This document shows positions 25,682 through 36,280 of a DNA stretch of 64,000 bases, piece after piece (within the stretch, counting starts at the first letter, position 1; every line of letters begins with the position of its first letter). This stretch comes from Pseudomonas kilonensis. GTDB lineage: Bacteria; Pseudomonadota; Gammaproteobacteria; Pseudomonadales; Pseudomonadaceae. Location: NCBI RefSeq assembly GCF_001269885.1, contig NZ_LHVH01000024.1:434001-498000 (forward strand), written 5' to 3'. A program made the translations under genes and the position numbers. The notes below the pieces were generated by a model that searched no databases, was not told where the DNA came from, and worked only from the letters and a program-made list of their open reading frames with translations.

Positions 25682-28396
25682 ATGGCCACTATCCACGTAG
25701 ACGGCAAAGAGCTCGAAGTCGATGGCGCAGACAACCTGTTACAGGCATGTCTGTCGCTGGGCCTCGACATTCCTTATTTCTGCTGGCACCCCGCCCTTGG
25801 CAGCGTTGGCGCTTGTCGCCAGTGTGCGGTCAAGCAGTACACCGACGAAAACGACAAGCGTGGTCGGATCGTCATGTCCTGCATGACCCCTGCCACCGAC
25901 GGCAGCTGGATCTCCATCGACGACGAAGAAGCGAAAGTGTTTCGCGCCAGCGTCGTCGAATGGCTGATGACCAACCACCCTCACGACTGCCCGGTCTGTG
26001 AGGAAGGCGGCCACTGCCACCTGCAAGACATGACCGTGATGACCGGCCACAACGAGCGCCGTTATCGCTTCACCAAGCGCACCCACCAGAACCAGCAACT
26101 GGGCCCGTTCATTTCCCACGAGATGAACCGCTGCATCGCCTGCTATCGCTGCGTGCGTTTCTACAAGGACTACGCCGGCGGCACCGACCTGGGCGTATTC
26201 GGCGCCCACGACAACGTGTACTTCGGTCGCGTTGAAGACGGCACCCTGGAAAGCGAGTTCTCCGGCAACCTCACCGAGGTCTGCCCGACCGGTGTGTTCA
26301 CCGACAAGACTCACTCCGAGCGCTACAACCGCAAGTGGGACATGCAGTTCTCGCCGAGCATCTGCCATGGCTGCTCCAGCGGTTGCAACATCTCCCCGGG
26401 CGAGCGCTACGGTGAACTGCGTCGCATCGAAAACCGCTTCAACGGTTCGGTGAACCAGTACTTCCTGTGTGACCGTGGCCGCTTCGGCTATGGCTACGTC
26501 AACCGCAAGGATCGTCCACGCCAGCCGCAGCTGGCGGGTGGCGCCAAGCTGAGCCTGGACCAAGCGCTGGACAAGGCCGCCGAGCTGCTGCGCGGTCGCA
26601 ACATCGTCGGCATCGGTTCGCCACGGGCCAGCCTGGAAAGCAACTATGCGCTGCGTGAACTGGTCGGCGCCGAGCACTTCTACAGTGGCATCGAAGCCGG
26701 TGAGCTGGAACGCATCCGCCTGGTGCTGCAAGTGCTCAAGGACAGCCCGCTGCCCGTGCCGAACATGCGCGACATCGAAGACCACGACGCGGTATTCGTC
26801 CTTGGCGAAGACCTGACCCAGACCGCCGCCCGCATGGCCCTGGCCCTGCGCCAGTCGGTCAAGGGCAAGGCCGAAGACATGGCCGACGCCATGCGCGTGC
26901 AGCCGTGGCTCGACGCCGCAGTGAAAAACATCGGCCAGCACGCGCTGAACCCGCTGTTCATCGCCAGCCTCGCTGAAACCAAGCTCGACGACGTGGCCGA
27001 AGAATGCGTCCACGCAGCTCCGGACGATCTGGCCCGCATCGGTTTCGCCGTGGCCCACGCCCTGGACGCCAGCGCCCCGGCCGTCGACGGCCTGGACAGC
27101 GAAGCGGCCGCCCTGGCCCAACGCATCGCCGACGCCCTGCTGGCGGCCAAGCGTCCACTGATCATCGCCGGCACCTCCCTGGGTTCCAAGGCGTTGATCG
27201 AAGCCGCGGCCAACATCGCCAAGGCCTTGAAGCTGCGCGAGAAGAACGGCTCCATCAGCCTGATCGTCCCGGAAGCCAACAGCCTCGGCTTGGCCATGCT
27301 CGGTGGCGAATCGGTGGACGCCGCCCTGCAAGCGGTGATCGACGGCAGCGCCGACGCCATCGTGGTGCTGGAGAACGATCTGTTCACCCGCACTGACAAG
27401 GCCAAGGTCGATGCCGCGTTGAACGCAGCCAAGGTTGTGATCGTCGCCGACCATCAGAAAACCGCCACCACCGACCGCGCCCACCTGGTGCTGCCGGCGG
27501 CGAGCTTCGCCGAAGGCGACGGTACGCTGGTCAGCCAGGAAGGTCGCGCCCAGCGCTTCTTCCAGGTCTTCGACCCGACTTACCTGGACGCCAGCATCCT
27601 GGTCCATGAAGGCTGGCGCTGGCTGCACGCCCTGCGCGCCACCCTGCTGGACCAGCCGATCGACTGGACGCAACTGGACCACGTTACCGCCGCCGTCGCT
27701 TCGAGCAGCCAGCAACTGGCCGCCATCGTCGACGCCGCACCGTCCGCCTCGTTCCGCATCAAAGGCCTGAAGCTGGCGCGCGAACCGCTGCGCTACTCCG
27801 GTCGCACCGCCATGCGCGCCGACATCAGCGTTCACGAACCGCGCACCTCCCAGGACAACGACACCGCGTTCTCGTTCTCCATGGAAGGCTACTCGGGCTC
27901 GACCGAACCGCGTTCCCAGGTGCCATTCGCCTGGTCGCCGGGCTGGAACTCGCCGCAAGCCTGGAACAAGTTCCAGGACGAAGTCGGTGGTCACCTGCGT
28001 GCAGGCGACCCGGGCACCCGCCTGATCGAAAGCCAAGGCGATGGCCTGAGCTGGTTCGCCAGCGTGCCGCGCGCCTTCAATCCGGCACCGGGCACCTGGC
28101 AGGTCGTGCCGTTCCATCACCTGTTCGGCAGCGAAGAAAACTCTTCCAAGGCCGCTCCGGTGCAGGAACGCATCCCGGCCGCTTACGTGTCGCTGGCCAA
28201 GTCCGAAGCCGACCGCCTGGGCGTCAACGACGGTGCCCTGCTGAGCCTGAACGTGGCCGGCCAGACCTTGCGTCTGCCGCTGCGCATCAATGAAGAACTG
28301 GGCGCCGGCCTGGTGGCCCTGCCGGCCGGCCTGGCAGGCATCCCGCCAGCGATTTTCGGCAAAACCGTCGACGGTCTGCAGGAGGCAGCGCAATGA
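25682..28396 (+). CDS. nuoG: NADH-quinone oxidoreductase subunit G
   Basis: This 904-residue subunit has an N-terminal 2Fe-2S domain (C34, C45, C48 in YFCWHPALGSVGACRQC), the His-Cys N5 cluster (CPVCEEGGHCHLQD) and N4 (CIACYRC..CPTG). The E. coli-type extra cluster N7 (CHGCSSGC, then FLCDRGRFGY) comes before the molybdopterin-oxidoreductase-like C-terminal domain, which binds no cofactor in complex I. The ATG at 25682 gives the ferredoxin-domain start MATIHVDGKELEV; its ribosome-binding site is weak. It overlaps nuoH by 4 bp. Confidence 0.96.
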   Translation: MATIHVDGKELEVDGADNLLQACLSLGLDIPYFCWHPALGSVGACRQCAVKQYTDENDKRGRIVMSCMTPATDGSWISIDDEEAKVFRASVVEWLMTNHPHDCPVCEEGGHCHLQDMTVMTGHNERRYRFTKRTHQNQQLGPFISHEMNRCIACYRCVRFYKDYAGGTDLGVFGAHDNVYFGRVEDGTLESEFSGNLTEVCPTGVFTDKTHSERYNRKWDMQFSPSICHGCSSGCNISPGERYGELRRIENRFNGSVNQYFLCDRGRFGYGYVNRKDRPRQPQLAGGAKLSLDQALDKAAELLRGRNIVGIGSPRASLESNYALRELVGAEHFYSGIEAGELERIRLVLQVLKDSPLPVPNMRDIEDHDAVFVLGEDLTQTAARMALALRQSVKGKAEDMADAMRVQPWLDAAVKNIGQHALNPLFIASLAETKLDDVAEECVHAAPDDLARIGFAVAHALDASAPAVDGLDSEAAALAQRIADALLAAKRPLIIAGTSLGSKALIEAAANIAKALKLREKNGSISLIVPEANSLGLAMLGGESVDAALQAVIDGSADAIVVLENDLFTRTDKAKVDAALNAAKVVIVADHQKTATTDRAHLVLPAASFAEGDGTLVSQEGRAQRFFQVFDPTYLDASILVHEGWRWLHALRATLLDQPIDWTQLDHVTAAVASSSQQLAAIVDAAPSASFRIKGLKLAREPLRYSGRTAMRADISVHEPRTSQDNDTAFSFSMEGYSGSTEPRSQVPFAWSPGWNSPQAWNKFQDEVGGHLRAGDPGTRLIESQGDGLSWFASVPRAFNPAPGTWQVVPFHHLFGSEENSSKAAPVQERIPAAYVSLAKSEADRLGVNDGALLSLNVAGQTLRLPLRINEELGAGLVALPAGLAGIPPAIFGKTVDGLQEAAQ

Positions 28397-29400
28397 GCTG
28401 GTTCACCCCTGAAGTGATCGCTGTGATCCTGACGGTCCTCAAGGCCATCGTGATCCTGCTGGCCGTGGTGGTCGCAGGCGCACTGTTGAGCTTCGTCGAA
28501 CGTCGCCTGCTGGGCTGGTGGCAGGACCGCTACGGTCCGAACCGCGTTGGCCCGTACGGGATGTTCCAGATCGCCGCCGACATGATCAAGATGTTCTTCA
28601 AGGAAGACTGGACGCCGCCGTTTGCCGACAAGGTGATCTTCACCCTGGCACCGGTCGTGGCCATGAGCGCCTTGCTGATCGCCTTCGCGATCATCCCGAT
28701 CACCCCGACCTGGGGCGTGGCGGACCTGAACATCGGCCTGCTGTTCTTCTTCGCCATGGCTGGTCTGTCGGTGTATGCGGTGCTGTTCGCCGGCTGGTCG
28801 AGCAACAACAAGTTCGCCCTGCTGGGCAGCCTGCGGGCCTCGGCCCAGACCGTGTCCTACGAAGTGTTCATGGGCCTGGCGCTCATGGGCATCGTGATCC
28901 AGGCCGGCTCGTTCAACATGCGCGACATCGTCGAGTACCAGGCCCAGAACCTGTGGTTCATCATTCCGCAGTTCTTCGGTTTCTGTACCTTCTTCATCGC
29001 GGGCGTGGCCGTGACTCACCGTCACCCCTTCGACCAGCCGGAAGCGGAGCAGGAACTGGCAGACGGTTACCACATCGAATATGCCGGCATGAAATGGGGC
29101 ATGTTCTTCGTCGGTGAATACATCGGCATCATCCTGATCTCGGCGCTGCTGGTAACGCTGTTCTTCGGTGGCTGGCACGGTCCGTTCGGCATCCTGCCGC
29201 AACTGTCCTTCGTCTGGTTCGCCCTGAAGACCGCGTTCTTCATCATGCTGTTCGTCCTGCTGCGCGCCTCGATCCCGCGCCCACGCTACGACCAGGTGAT
29301 GGACTTCAGCTGGAAATTCTGCCTGCCGCTGACCCTGATCAACATGCTGGTGACCGCTGCGATCGTTTTGATGAACGCGCCTGCGGCCGCGGTTCAGTGA
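28393..29400 (+). CDS. nuoH: NADH-quinone oxidoreductase subunit H
   Basis: This 335-residue membrane subunit with about eight helices forms the quinone chamber with NuoB and NuoD. Conserved features are ERRLLGWWQDRYGPNRVGP near residue 37, the acidic loop after AVTHRHPFDQPEAEQELADG, and RASIPRPRYDQVM near the end. It is coupled to nuoG by an ATGA overlap. Confidence 0.96.
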   Translation: MSWFTPEVIAVILTVLKAIVILLAVVVAGALLSFVERRLLGWWQDRYGPNRVGPYGMFQIAADMIKMFFKEDWTPPFADKVIFTLAPVVAMSALLIAFAIIPITPTWGVADLNIGLLFFFAMAGLSVYAVLFAGWSSNNKFALLGSLRASAQTVSYEVFMGLALMGIVIQAGSFNMRDIVEYQAQNLWFIIPQFFGFCTFFIAGVAVTHRHPFDQPEAEQELADGYHIEYAGMKWGMFFVGEYIGIILISALLVTLFFGGWHGPFGILPQLSFVWFALKTAFFIMLFVLLRASIPRPRYDQVMDFSWKFCLPLTLINMLVTAAIVLMNAPAAAVQ

Positions 29401-29411
29401 GGATTTGACCC

Positions 29412-29960
29412 ATGTTCAAATATATTGGCGACATCGTTAAGGGTACTGGTACCCAACTGCGAAGCCTGGTCATGATCTTCGGCCATGGCTTTCGCAAGCG
29501 TGACACCCTGCAATACCCGGAAGAGCCGGTCTACCTGGCACCACGCTATCGTGGCCGCATCGTCCTGACCCGCGACCCCGACGGCGAAGAGCGCTGCGTG
29601 GCCTGCAACCTGTGCGCCGTGGCGTGCCCGGTGGGTTGCATCTCGCTGCAGAAAGCTGAAACCGAAGACGGTCGCTGGTACCCGGACTTCTTCCGCATCA
29701 ACTTCTCGCGCTGCATTTTCTGCGGCCTCTGCGAGGAAGCCTGCCCGACCACCGCGATCCAGCTCACGCCGGATTTCGAAATGGCCGAGTTCAAACGTCA
29801 GGACCTGGTGTACGAGAAAGAAGATCTGCTGATTTCCGGTCCCGGTAAAAACCCTGATTACAACTTCTATCGTGTTGCAGGTATGGCCATTGCCGGTAAG
29901 CCAAAAGGCGCCGCGCAGAACGAAGCCGAACCGATCAACGTGAAGAGCTTGCTGCCTTAA
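29412..29960 (+). CDS. nuoI: NADH-quinone oxidoreductase subunit I
   Basis: This 182-residue ferredoxin-like subunit has two 4Fe-4S motifs, CVACNLCAVACPVGC and CIFCGLCEEACPTTA, which carry clusters N6a and N6b between NuoG and NuoB. It lies 11 bp after nuoH. Confidence 0.97.
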   Translation: MFKYIGDIVKGTGTQLRSLVMIFGHGFRKRDTLQYPEEPVYLAPRYRGRIVLTRDPDGEERCVACNLCAVACPVGCISLQKAETEDGRWYPDFFRINFSRCIFCGLCEEACPTTAIQLTPDFEMAEFKRQDLVYEKEDLLISGPGKNPDYNFYRVAGMAIAGKPKGAAQNEAEPINVKSLLP

Positions 29961-29969
29961 GGAAGAAAG

Positions 29970-30470
29970 ATGGAATTCGCTTTCTATTTCGCATCGGGTA
30001 TCGCGGTGGTGTCCACGCTTCGTGTGGTCACCAACACCAACCCTGTGCACGCCCTGCTCTACCTGATCATTTCGCTGATCGCCGTGGCCATGACCTTCTT
30101 CGCCCTCGGTGCACCGTTCGCCGGTGCCCTGGAAGTGATCGCCTACGCCGGCGCCATCATGGTGCTGTTCGTGTTCGTGGTGATGATGCTCAACCTCGGT
30201 CCGGCCGCGGTCCAGCAGGAACGCTCCTGGCTCAAGCCCGGCATCTGGGCGGGACCGGTGATCCTGTCCGCCCTGCTGCTGGGTGAACTGCTGTATGTGC
30301 TGTTCGCTCACCAGAGCGGCCAGGCCATCGGCCACACCACCGTAGACGCCAAGGCCGTGGGCATCAGCCTGTTCGGTCCGTACCTGCTGGTGGTCGAACT
30401 CGCCTCGATGCTGCTGCTTGCCGCAGCCGTCACGGCGTTCCATTTGGGCCGTAACGAGGCGAAGGAGTAA
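29970..30470 (+). CDS. nuoJ: NADH-quinone oxidoreductase subunit J
   Basis: This 166-residue membrane subunit has five hydrophobic segments. The third contains the conserved [20 protein letters not shown] with the glutamate and the pi-bulge glycine region linked to quinone-coupled proton transfer. A good Shine-Dalgarno (aaggaagaaag) precedes it. Confidence 0.96.
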
Positions 30471-30474
30471 TCAC

Positions 30475-30783
30475 ATGCCTGCTATCCCTCTCGAGCATGG
30501 TCTGGCGGTTGCCGGCATCCTGTTCTGCCTCGGTCTGGTTGGCCTGATGGTCCGCCGCAACATTCTGTTCGTGCTGATGAGCCTGGAGGTCATGATGAAT
30601 GCCTCCGCCCTGGCTTTCATCGTCGCGGGCGCTCGCTGGGCGCAGCCGGATGGACAGATCATGTTCATCCTGGTGATCAGCCTGGCAGCCGCCGAGGCCA
30701 GTATCGGCCTGGCGATCCTGTTGCAGCTGTATCGCCGCTTCCACACTCTCGATATCGACGCTGCCAGCGAGATGCGCGGATGA
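30475..30783 (+). CDS. nuoK: NADH-quinone oxidoreductase subunit K
   Basis: This 102-residue, three-helix membrane subunit of the Mrp/KefB type has the conserved membrane glutamates in MSLEVMMNA and [10 protein letters not shown]. The ATG at 30475 gives [15 protein letters not shown], the standard length; the frame is open to 30418 inside nuoJ. It overlaps nuoL by 4 bp (ATGA). Confidence 0.96.
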
Positions 30784-32633
30784 ACCTACTCTTTCTGACT
30801 TTCGTATTCCCCCTCATTGGTTTCCTGCTGCTGTCGTTCTCTCGTGGACGCTGGTCGGAAAACCTTTCAGCACTGGTTGGCGTGGGTTCCATCGGTCTGT
30901 CTGCCATCGTCACGGCCTACGTGATCTGGCAATTCAACGTCGCCCCACCGGAAGGTGGCAGGTACGTGCAGGTGCTGTGGCAGTGGATGGCCGTTGAAGG
31001 CTTCACACCGAACTTCGCCCTCTACCTGGACGGCCTGTCGGTGACCATGCTCGGCGTGGTGGTCGGGGTGGGTTTCCTGATCCACCTGTTCGCCTCCTGG
31101 TACATGCGCGGTGAAGCCGGTTATTCGCGCTTCTTCGCCTACACCAACCTGTTCATCGCCAGCATGCTGTTCCTGGTGCTCGGCGATAACCTGTTGTTCC
31201 TGTACTTCGGCTGGGAAGGCGTGGGCCTGTGCTCGTACCTGTTGATCGGTTTCTACTACAGCAACCGCAACAACGGGAATGCCGCACTCAAGGCGTTCAT
31301 CGTCACCCGGATCGGCGACGTGTTCATGGCCATCGGCCTGTTCATCCTGTTCCAACAATTGGGCACGCTGAATATCCAGGAACTGCTGGTCAAGGCACCC
31401 GAGCACTTCAAGGTCGGTGACTTCTGGATCGTCCTGGCGACCCTGATGCTGCTGGGCGGCGCCGTCGGTAAATCCGCGCAACTGCCGCTGCAAACCTGGT
31501 TGGCGGACGCGATGGCCGGCCCTACCCCGGTCTCGGCACTGATCCACGCCGCAACCATGGTGACCGCCGGTGTCTACCTGATCGCCCGTACCCACGGCCT
31601 GTTCGCCCTGGCGCCGGACATCCTGCACCTGGTCGGCATCGTCGGCGGCGTGACCCTGGTACTGGCCGGTTTTGCCGCCCTGGTACAGACCGACATCAAG
31701 CGCATCCTCGCCTACTCGACCATGAGCCAGATCGGCTACATGTTCCTGGCCCTGGGCGTTGGTGCCTGGGAAGGCGCGATCTTCCACCTGATGACCCACG
31801 CCTTCTTCAAGGCGCTGCTGTTCCTTGCTTCCGGTGCGGTGATCGTTGCCTGCCACCACGAGCAGAACATCTTCAAGATGGGCGGCCTGTGGAAGAAACT
31901 GCCGTTGGCCTACACCAGCTTCATCGTCGGCGGCGCGGCCCTGGCGGCCCTGCCACTGGTCACCGCCGGTTTCTACTCCAAGGACGAGATCCTCTGGGAA
32001 GCGTTCGCCAGCGGTAACCAGGCGCTGCTCTATGCCGGCCTGGTGGGTGCGTTCATGACCTCGCTGTACACCTTCCGCCTGATCTTCATCGCGTTCCATG
32101 GTGAAGCCAAGACCGAAGCCCATGCCGGCCATGGCATTGCCCACTGGCTGCCACTGTCGGTGCTGATCGTGCTGTCGACCTTCGTCGGCGCCATGATCAC
32201 CCCACCGCTGGCCGATGTGCTGCCGCAAAGCGTCGGCCATGCCGGCGGCGAAGCCAAGCACAGCCTGGAAATCGCCTCGGGCGCCATCGCCCTGGCGGGT
32301 ATCCTGCTGGCCGCCCTGCTGTTCCTGGGCAAGCGTCGTTTCGTCACGGCGATCGCCAACAGCGGCATCGGGCGATTCCTTTCGGCCTGGTGGTTCGCCG
32401 CCTGGGGCTTCGACTGGATCTACGACAAACTGTTCGTCAAGCCATACCTTGCGATCAGCCACATTCTGCGCAAAGACCCGCTCGACCAGACCATTGGCCT
32501 GATCCCGCGCATGGCCAAGGGCGGCCACACTGCCCTGAGCCGTACCGAGACCGGTCAACTGCGTTGGTATGCGGCTTCCATGGCGGCTGGCGCCGTGTTG
32601 GTTATCGGCGCCATCGTGCTGGTAGCGGTCTGA
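30780..32633 (+). CDS. nuoL: NADH-quinone oxidoreductase subunit L
   Basis: This 617-residue antiporter-like subunit has about 16 helices. The proton-channel residues lie in [16 protein letters not shown] (Glu) and the [16 protein letters not shown] segment (Lys), and the long lateral helix is at the C terminus. It pumps protons at the far end of the membrane arm. Confidence 0.96.
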
Positions 32634-32672
32634 TATGAACCTTGCGAACTTGCGAAAGGAAACGAGCCCGTC

Positions 32673-34205
32673 ATGATTCTGCCCTGGCTAATCCTGATCC
32701 CCTTCATCGGCGGCCTGCTGTGCTGGATCGCGGAGCGCTCCAGCTCCACGCTCCCGCGCTGGATTGCGCTGCTGACCATGTCCCTGGAACTCGCGCTCGG
32801 CCTCTGGCTGTGGGCGACCGGCGACTATTCATTTGCTCCGGCTCCTGGCGCCGATCCGACCTGGGCGCTTGAATTCAAGCACGTCTGGATCGCGCGCTTC
32901 GGCATCAGCGTGCACCTGGCCCTCGACGGCCTGTCGCTGCTGATGATCCTGCTGACCGGCCTGCTGGGTATCCTCTCGGTACTCTGCTCCTGGAAAGAGA
33001 TCCAGCGTCATGTGGGTTTCTTCCACCTGAACCTGATGTGGATCCTGGGCGGCGTCATCGGCGTGTTCCTGGCGCTGGACCTGTTCATGTTCTTCTTCTT
33101 CTGGGAAATGATGCTGGTGCCGATGTACTTCCTCATCGCGCTCTGGGGTCACAGTTCTTCGGACGGCAAGAAAACCCGGATCTACGCGGCGACCAAGTTC
33201 TTCATCTTCACCCAGGCTTCCGGCCTGATCATGTTGGTGGCGATCCTTGGCCTGGTGCTGGTCAACTTCAACAACACTGGCGTGATTACCTTCAACTACG
33301 CCGACCTGTTGAAAGTGCAGATGTCCAAGACCACCGAGTACGTGCTGATGCTCGGCTTCTTCATCGCCTTCGCGGTGAAGCTGCCGGTGGTGCCGTTCCA
33401 CTCCTGGCTGCCCGACGCTCACGCCCAGGCGCCGACCGCAGGTTCCGTGGACCTGGCGGGTATCTTGCTCAAGACCGCGGCCTACGGCCTGCTGCGCTTT
33501 GCCCTGCCGCTGTTCCCCAACGCTTCGGCCGAGTTCGCGCCGATCGCCATGACCCTGGGCCTGATCGGGATTTTCTACGGTGCGTTCCTGGCGTTCGCCC
33601 AGACCGACATCAAGCGCCTGATCGCGTTCTCCAGCGTTTCGCACATGGGCTTCGTGCTGATCGGGATCTACTCCGGCAGCCAGCTCGCCCTGCAAGGCGC
33701 GGTGATCCAGATGCTGGCTCACGGCCTGTCGGCGGCAGCGCTGTTTATCCTCAGCGGCCAGTTGTACGAGCGCCTGCACACCCGGGATATGCGTGAGATG
33801 GGCGGCATCTGGTCGCGCATCGCCTACCTGCCGGCCATCAGCCTGTTCTTCGCAGCCGCTTCCCTGGGCCTGCCGGGCACTGGCAACTTCGTCGGCGAGT
33901 TCCTGATCCTGATCGGCACGTTCGCCAGCGCTCCGTGGATCACCGCCATCGCCACTTCCGGCCTGGTGTTCGGTTCGGTCTACTCGCTGATCATGATCCA
34001 CCGTGCCTACTTCGGCCCGACCAAGTCGGACGAAGTGCTGCGTGGCATGGACGGTCGCGAACTGATCATGGTGCTCGGCCTTGCGGTGCTGCTGGTTTAC
34101 CTCGGCGTTTTCCCGCAACCGTTCCTCGACACCTCTGCCGCCACGATGCATGGCGTGCAGCAGTGGCTCGGCACCGCCTTCTCTCAACTCGCTTCGGCCC
34201 GGTAA
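32673..34205 (+). CDS. nuoM: NADH-quinone oxidoreductase subunit M
   Basis: This 510-residue antiporter-like subunit contains FFFFWEMMLVPMYFLIALWG (channel Glu) and AVKLPVVPFHSWLPDAHAQA (channel Lys), both intact. It lies 39 bp after nuoL, with ggaaacgagc upstream of the ATG. Confidence 0.96.
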   Translation: MILPWLILIPFIGGLLCWIAERSSSTLPRWIALLTMSLELALGLWLWATGDYSFAPAPGADPTWALEFKHVWIARFGISVHLALDGLSLLMILLTGLLGILSVLCSWKEIQRHVGFFHLNLMWILGGVIGVFLALDLFMFFFFWEMMLVPMYFLIALWGHSSSDGKKTRIYAATKFFIFTQASGLIMLVAILGLVLVNFNNTGVITFNYADLLKVQMSKTTEYVLMLGFFIAFAVKLPVVPFHSWLPDAHAQAPTAGSVDLAGILLKTAAYGLLRFALPLFPNASAEFAPIAMTLGLIGIFYGAFLAFAQTDIKRLIAFSSVSHMGFVLIGIYSGSQLALQGAVIQMLAHGLSAAALFILSGQLYERLHTRDMREMGGIWSRIAYLPAISLFFAAASLGLPGTGNFVGEFLILIGTFASAPWITAIATSGLVFGSVYSLIMIHRAYFGPTKSDEVLRGMDGRELIMVLGLAVLLVYLGVFPQPFLDTSAATMHGVQQWLGTAFSQLASAR

Positions 34206-34212
34206 GAGCGCT

Positions 34213-35676
34213 ATGGAATTCACGATTCAACACTTTATCGCGCTTGCGCCGCTGTTGATCACCAGCGCCACGATCATCGTGGTGATGCTGGCGATCGCCT
34301 GGCGGCGCAATCACTCACAGACCTTCCTGCTGTCGGTGGCGGGGCTGAACCTGGCCCTGCTGTCGATCCTGCCGGCCCTGAAAGTCGCGCCCCTGGCGGT
34401 CACCCCGCTGATACAGATCGACAGCTTCGCCTGCCTCTACATGGCGTTGATCCTGGTCGCCACCCTGGCCTGCGTCACCCTCGCCCACGCCTACCTCGGC
34501 GATGGCGGTTCGGGTTACCCGGGCAACCGCGAAGAACTGTACCTGCTGATCCTGATGGCCGCCGCCGGTGGCCTGGTCCTGGTCAGCGCGCAGCACCTGG
34601 CCAGCCTGTTCATCGGCCTGGAACTGCTCTCGGTACCGGTCTACGGCCTGGTGGCCTACGCCTTCTTCAACAAGCGTTCCCTGGAAGCCGGCATCAAGTA
34701 CATGGTGCTGTCGGCGGCCGGTTCCGCGTTCCTGTTGTTCGGCATGGCCCTGCTCTACGCCGAAGCCGGCACCCTGAGCTTCGTTGGCATCGGCCAGGCC
34801 CTGGCGGCCACCGGCCTGCCTAGCCCGATCGCGCAACTGGGCCTGGGCATGATGCTGATCGGCCTGGCGTTCAAGCTGTCGCTGGTACCGTTCCACCTCT
34901 GGACCCCGGACGTCTACGAAGGCGCCCCGGCGCCAGTGGCGGCGTTCCTGGCCACCGCGTCGAAAGTGGCGGTGTTCGCGGTCATGGTGCGTCTGTTCCA
35001 GATCTCGCCCGTGGCCAGCAGCGGTGTGCTGAGCGACGTGCTGACCATCATCGCCATCGCGTCGATCCTGTTCGGTAACCTGCTGGCACTGACGCAAAGC
35101 AACCTCAAGCGTCTGCTGGGTTACTCGTCCATCGCCCACTTCGGCTACCTGCTGATCGCCCTGATCGCCAGCAAGGGCCTGGCCGTGGAAGCCATCGGCG
35201 TGTACCTGGTCACCTACGTGATCACCAGCCTCGGCGCGTTTGGCGTGATCACCCTGATGTCCTCGCCGTACAACGGCCGCGACGCCGATGCCCTGTACGA
35301 ATACCGCGGCCTGTTCTGGCGCCGTCCGTACCTGACCGCCGTGCTGACCGTGATGATGCTGTCCCTGGCCGGCATCCCGCTGACCGCCGGCTTCATCGGC
35401 AAGTTCTACATCATCGCCACCGGCGTCGAGGCTCACCAATGGTGGCTGGTCGGCTCCCTGGTGCTGGGCAGTGCCATCGGCGTGTTCTACTACCTGCGCG
35501 TCATGGTCACCCTGTACCTGATGGAACCGAACCTGCGTCGCCACGACGCCGAGTTGCACTGGGAACAGAAGGCAGGCGGCGTGATGCTGCTGGCCATCGC
35601 CGCACTGGCGTTCTTCCTTGGTGTGTACCCGCAGCCGTTGCTGACCCTGGTTCAGCAGGCTGGTTTGACGGGCTGA
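34213..35676 (+). CDS. nuoN: NADH-quinone oxidoreductase subunit N
   Basis: This 487-residue antiporter-like subunit closes the operon. It has LFIGLELLSVPVYGLVAYAF and FKLSLVPFHLWTPDVYEGAP with the conserved channel Glu and Lys. The start at 34213 (MEFTIQHFIALAP) is 7 bp after nuoM; the frame is open upstream inside nuoM without family similarity. A strong terminator follows. Confidence 0.96.
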   Translation: MEFTIQHFIALAPLLITSATIIVVMLAIAWRRNHSQTFLLSVAGLNLALLSILPALKVAPLAVTPLIQIDSFACLYMALILVATLACVTLAHAYLGDGGSGYPGNREELYLLILMAAAGGLVLVSAQHLASLFIGLELLSVPVYGLVAYAFFNKRSLEAGIKYMVLSAAGSAFLLFGMALLYAEAGTLSFVGIGQALAATGLPSPIAQLGLGMMLIGLAFKLSLVPFHLWTPDVYEGAPAPVAAFLATASKVAVFAVMVRLFQISPVASSGVLSDVLTIIAIASILFGNLLALTQSNLKRLLGYSSIAHFGYLLIALIASKGLAVEAIGVYLVTYVITSLGAFGVITLMSSPYNGRDADALYEYRGLFWRRPYLTAVLTVMMLSLAGIPLTAGFIGKFYIIATGVEAHQWWLVGSLVLGSAIGVFYYLRVMVTLYLMEPNLRRHDAELHWEQKAGGVMLLAIAALAFFLGVYPQPLLTLVQQAGLTG

Positions 35677-35702
35677 TCGCGTAGCGGTAGCTCGTAGAAA
35701 AC

Positions 35703-35735
35703 AGAAACGGCACCTTTGGGTGCCGTTTCTGCGTT
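35703..35735 (+). terminator. Intrinsic terminator of the nuo operon
   Basis: A 12-bp perfect stem agaaacggcacc/ggtgccgtttct is followed by gcgtttgg, 27 bases after the nuoN stop. It also faces the convergent GNAT gene. Confidence 0.85.
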
Positions 35736-35812
35736 TGGGGGATGATGGATTTTCAGAAACCCGTGATCGCAGCCTTTCTTGCTCCAGTTCTTATGCGATC
35801 AATCAAACCTTC

Positions 35813-36280
35813 CTATAAAAGCCCCTTAACCATGGGAACACACGCCAGTTGAAGCCCCGAAGGGGAATGGTAGATCGCAGGTACCTCACCCACAAAACCG
35901 CAGCGTCGGTAAAAGTCCGCCGCATTCAAAGTCGCATCAAGCTTGACTTCTTCCAGGCCCAACCCTCGCGCGAGGCATTCGAGATGATCCAGGATTCTCC
36001 TGCCGATACCCCGTTGCATAAAATCAGGATGCACAAAGATCGCGCCAATTTCGCTGTTCTCCAGATCAAGCATGCCTGTCGCCACTGGCTCTGCGTCTAT
36101 ACAGCCCAGATAGAAGTGCTTCTCCATCAGTGTGTGATAGCCATCCTCGGCCGCACCCGCCGTCCACGCCAATAGCTGCGTCTCGGTATAGGCGCCGATG
36201 CATTGGTGCTGGATCGCTAGACGGCGAATGTCGAATGCCGTCTGGGAATCGCTGTGTCTGGCTCGTCTAATCTCGAACAT
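35813..36280 (-). CDS. GNAT family N-acetyltransferase
   Basis: This 155-residue GNAT protein has FEIRRARHSDSQTAFDIRRL as the N-terminal strand and helix, motif A as IFVHPDFMQRGIGRRILDHL at about 81-100, and NAADFYRRCGFV as motif B. The substrate is unknown. It faces the nuo terminator from the opposite strand. The start at 36280 is preceded by ggagagtgaa. Confidence 0.85.
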   Translation of the reverse strand: MFEIRRARHSDSQTAFDIRRLAIQHQCIGAYTETQLLAWTAGAAEDGYHTLMEKHFYLGCIDAEPVATGMLDLENSEIGAIFVHPDFMQRGIGRRILDHLECLARGLGLEEVKLDATLNAADFYRRCGFVGEVPAIYHSPSGLQLACVPMVKGLL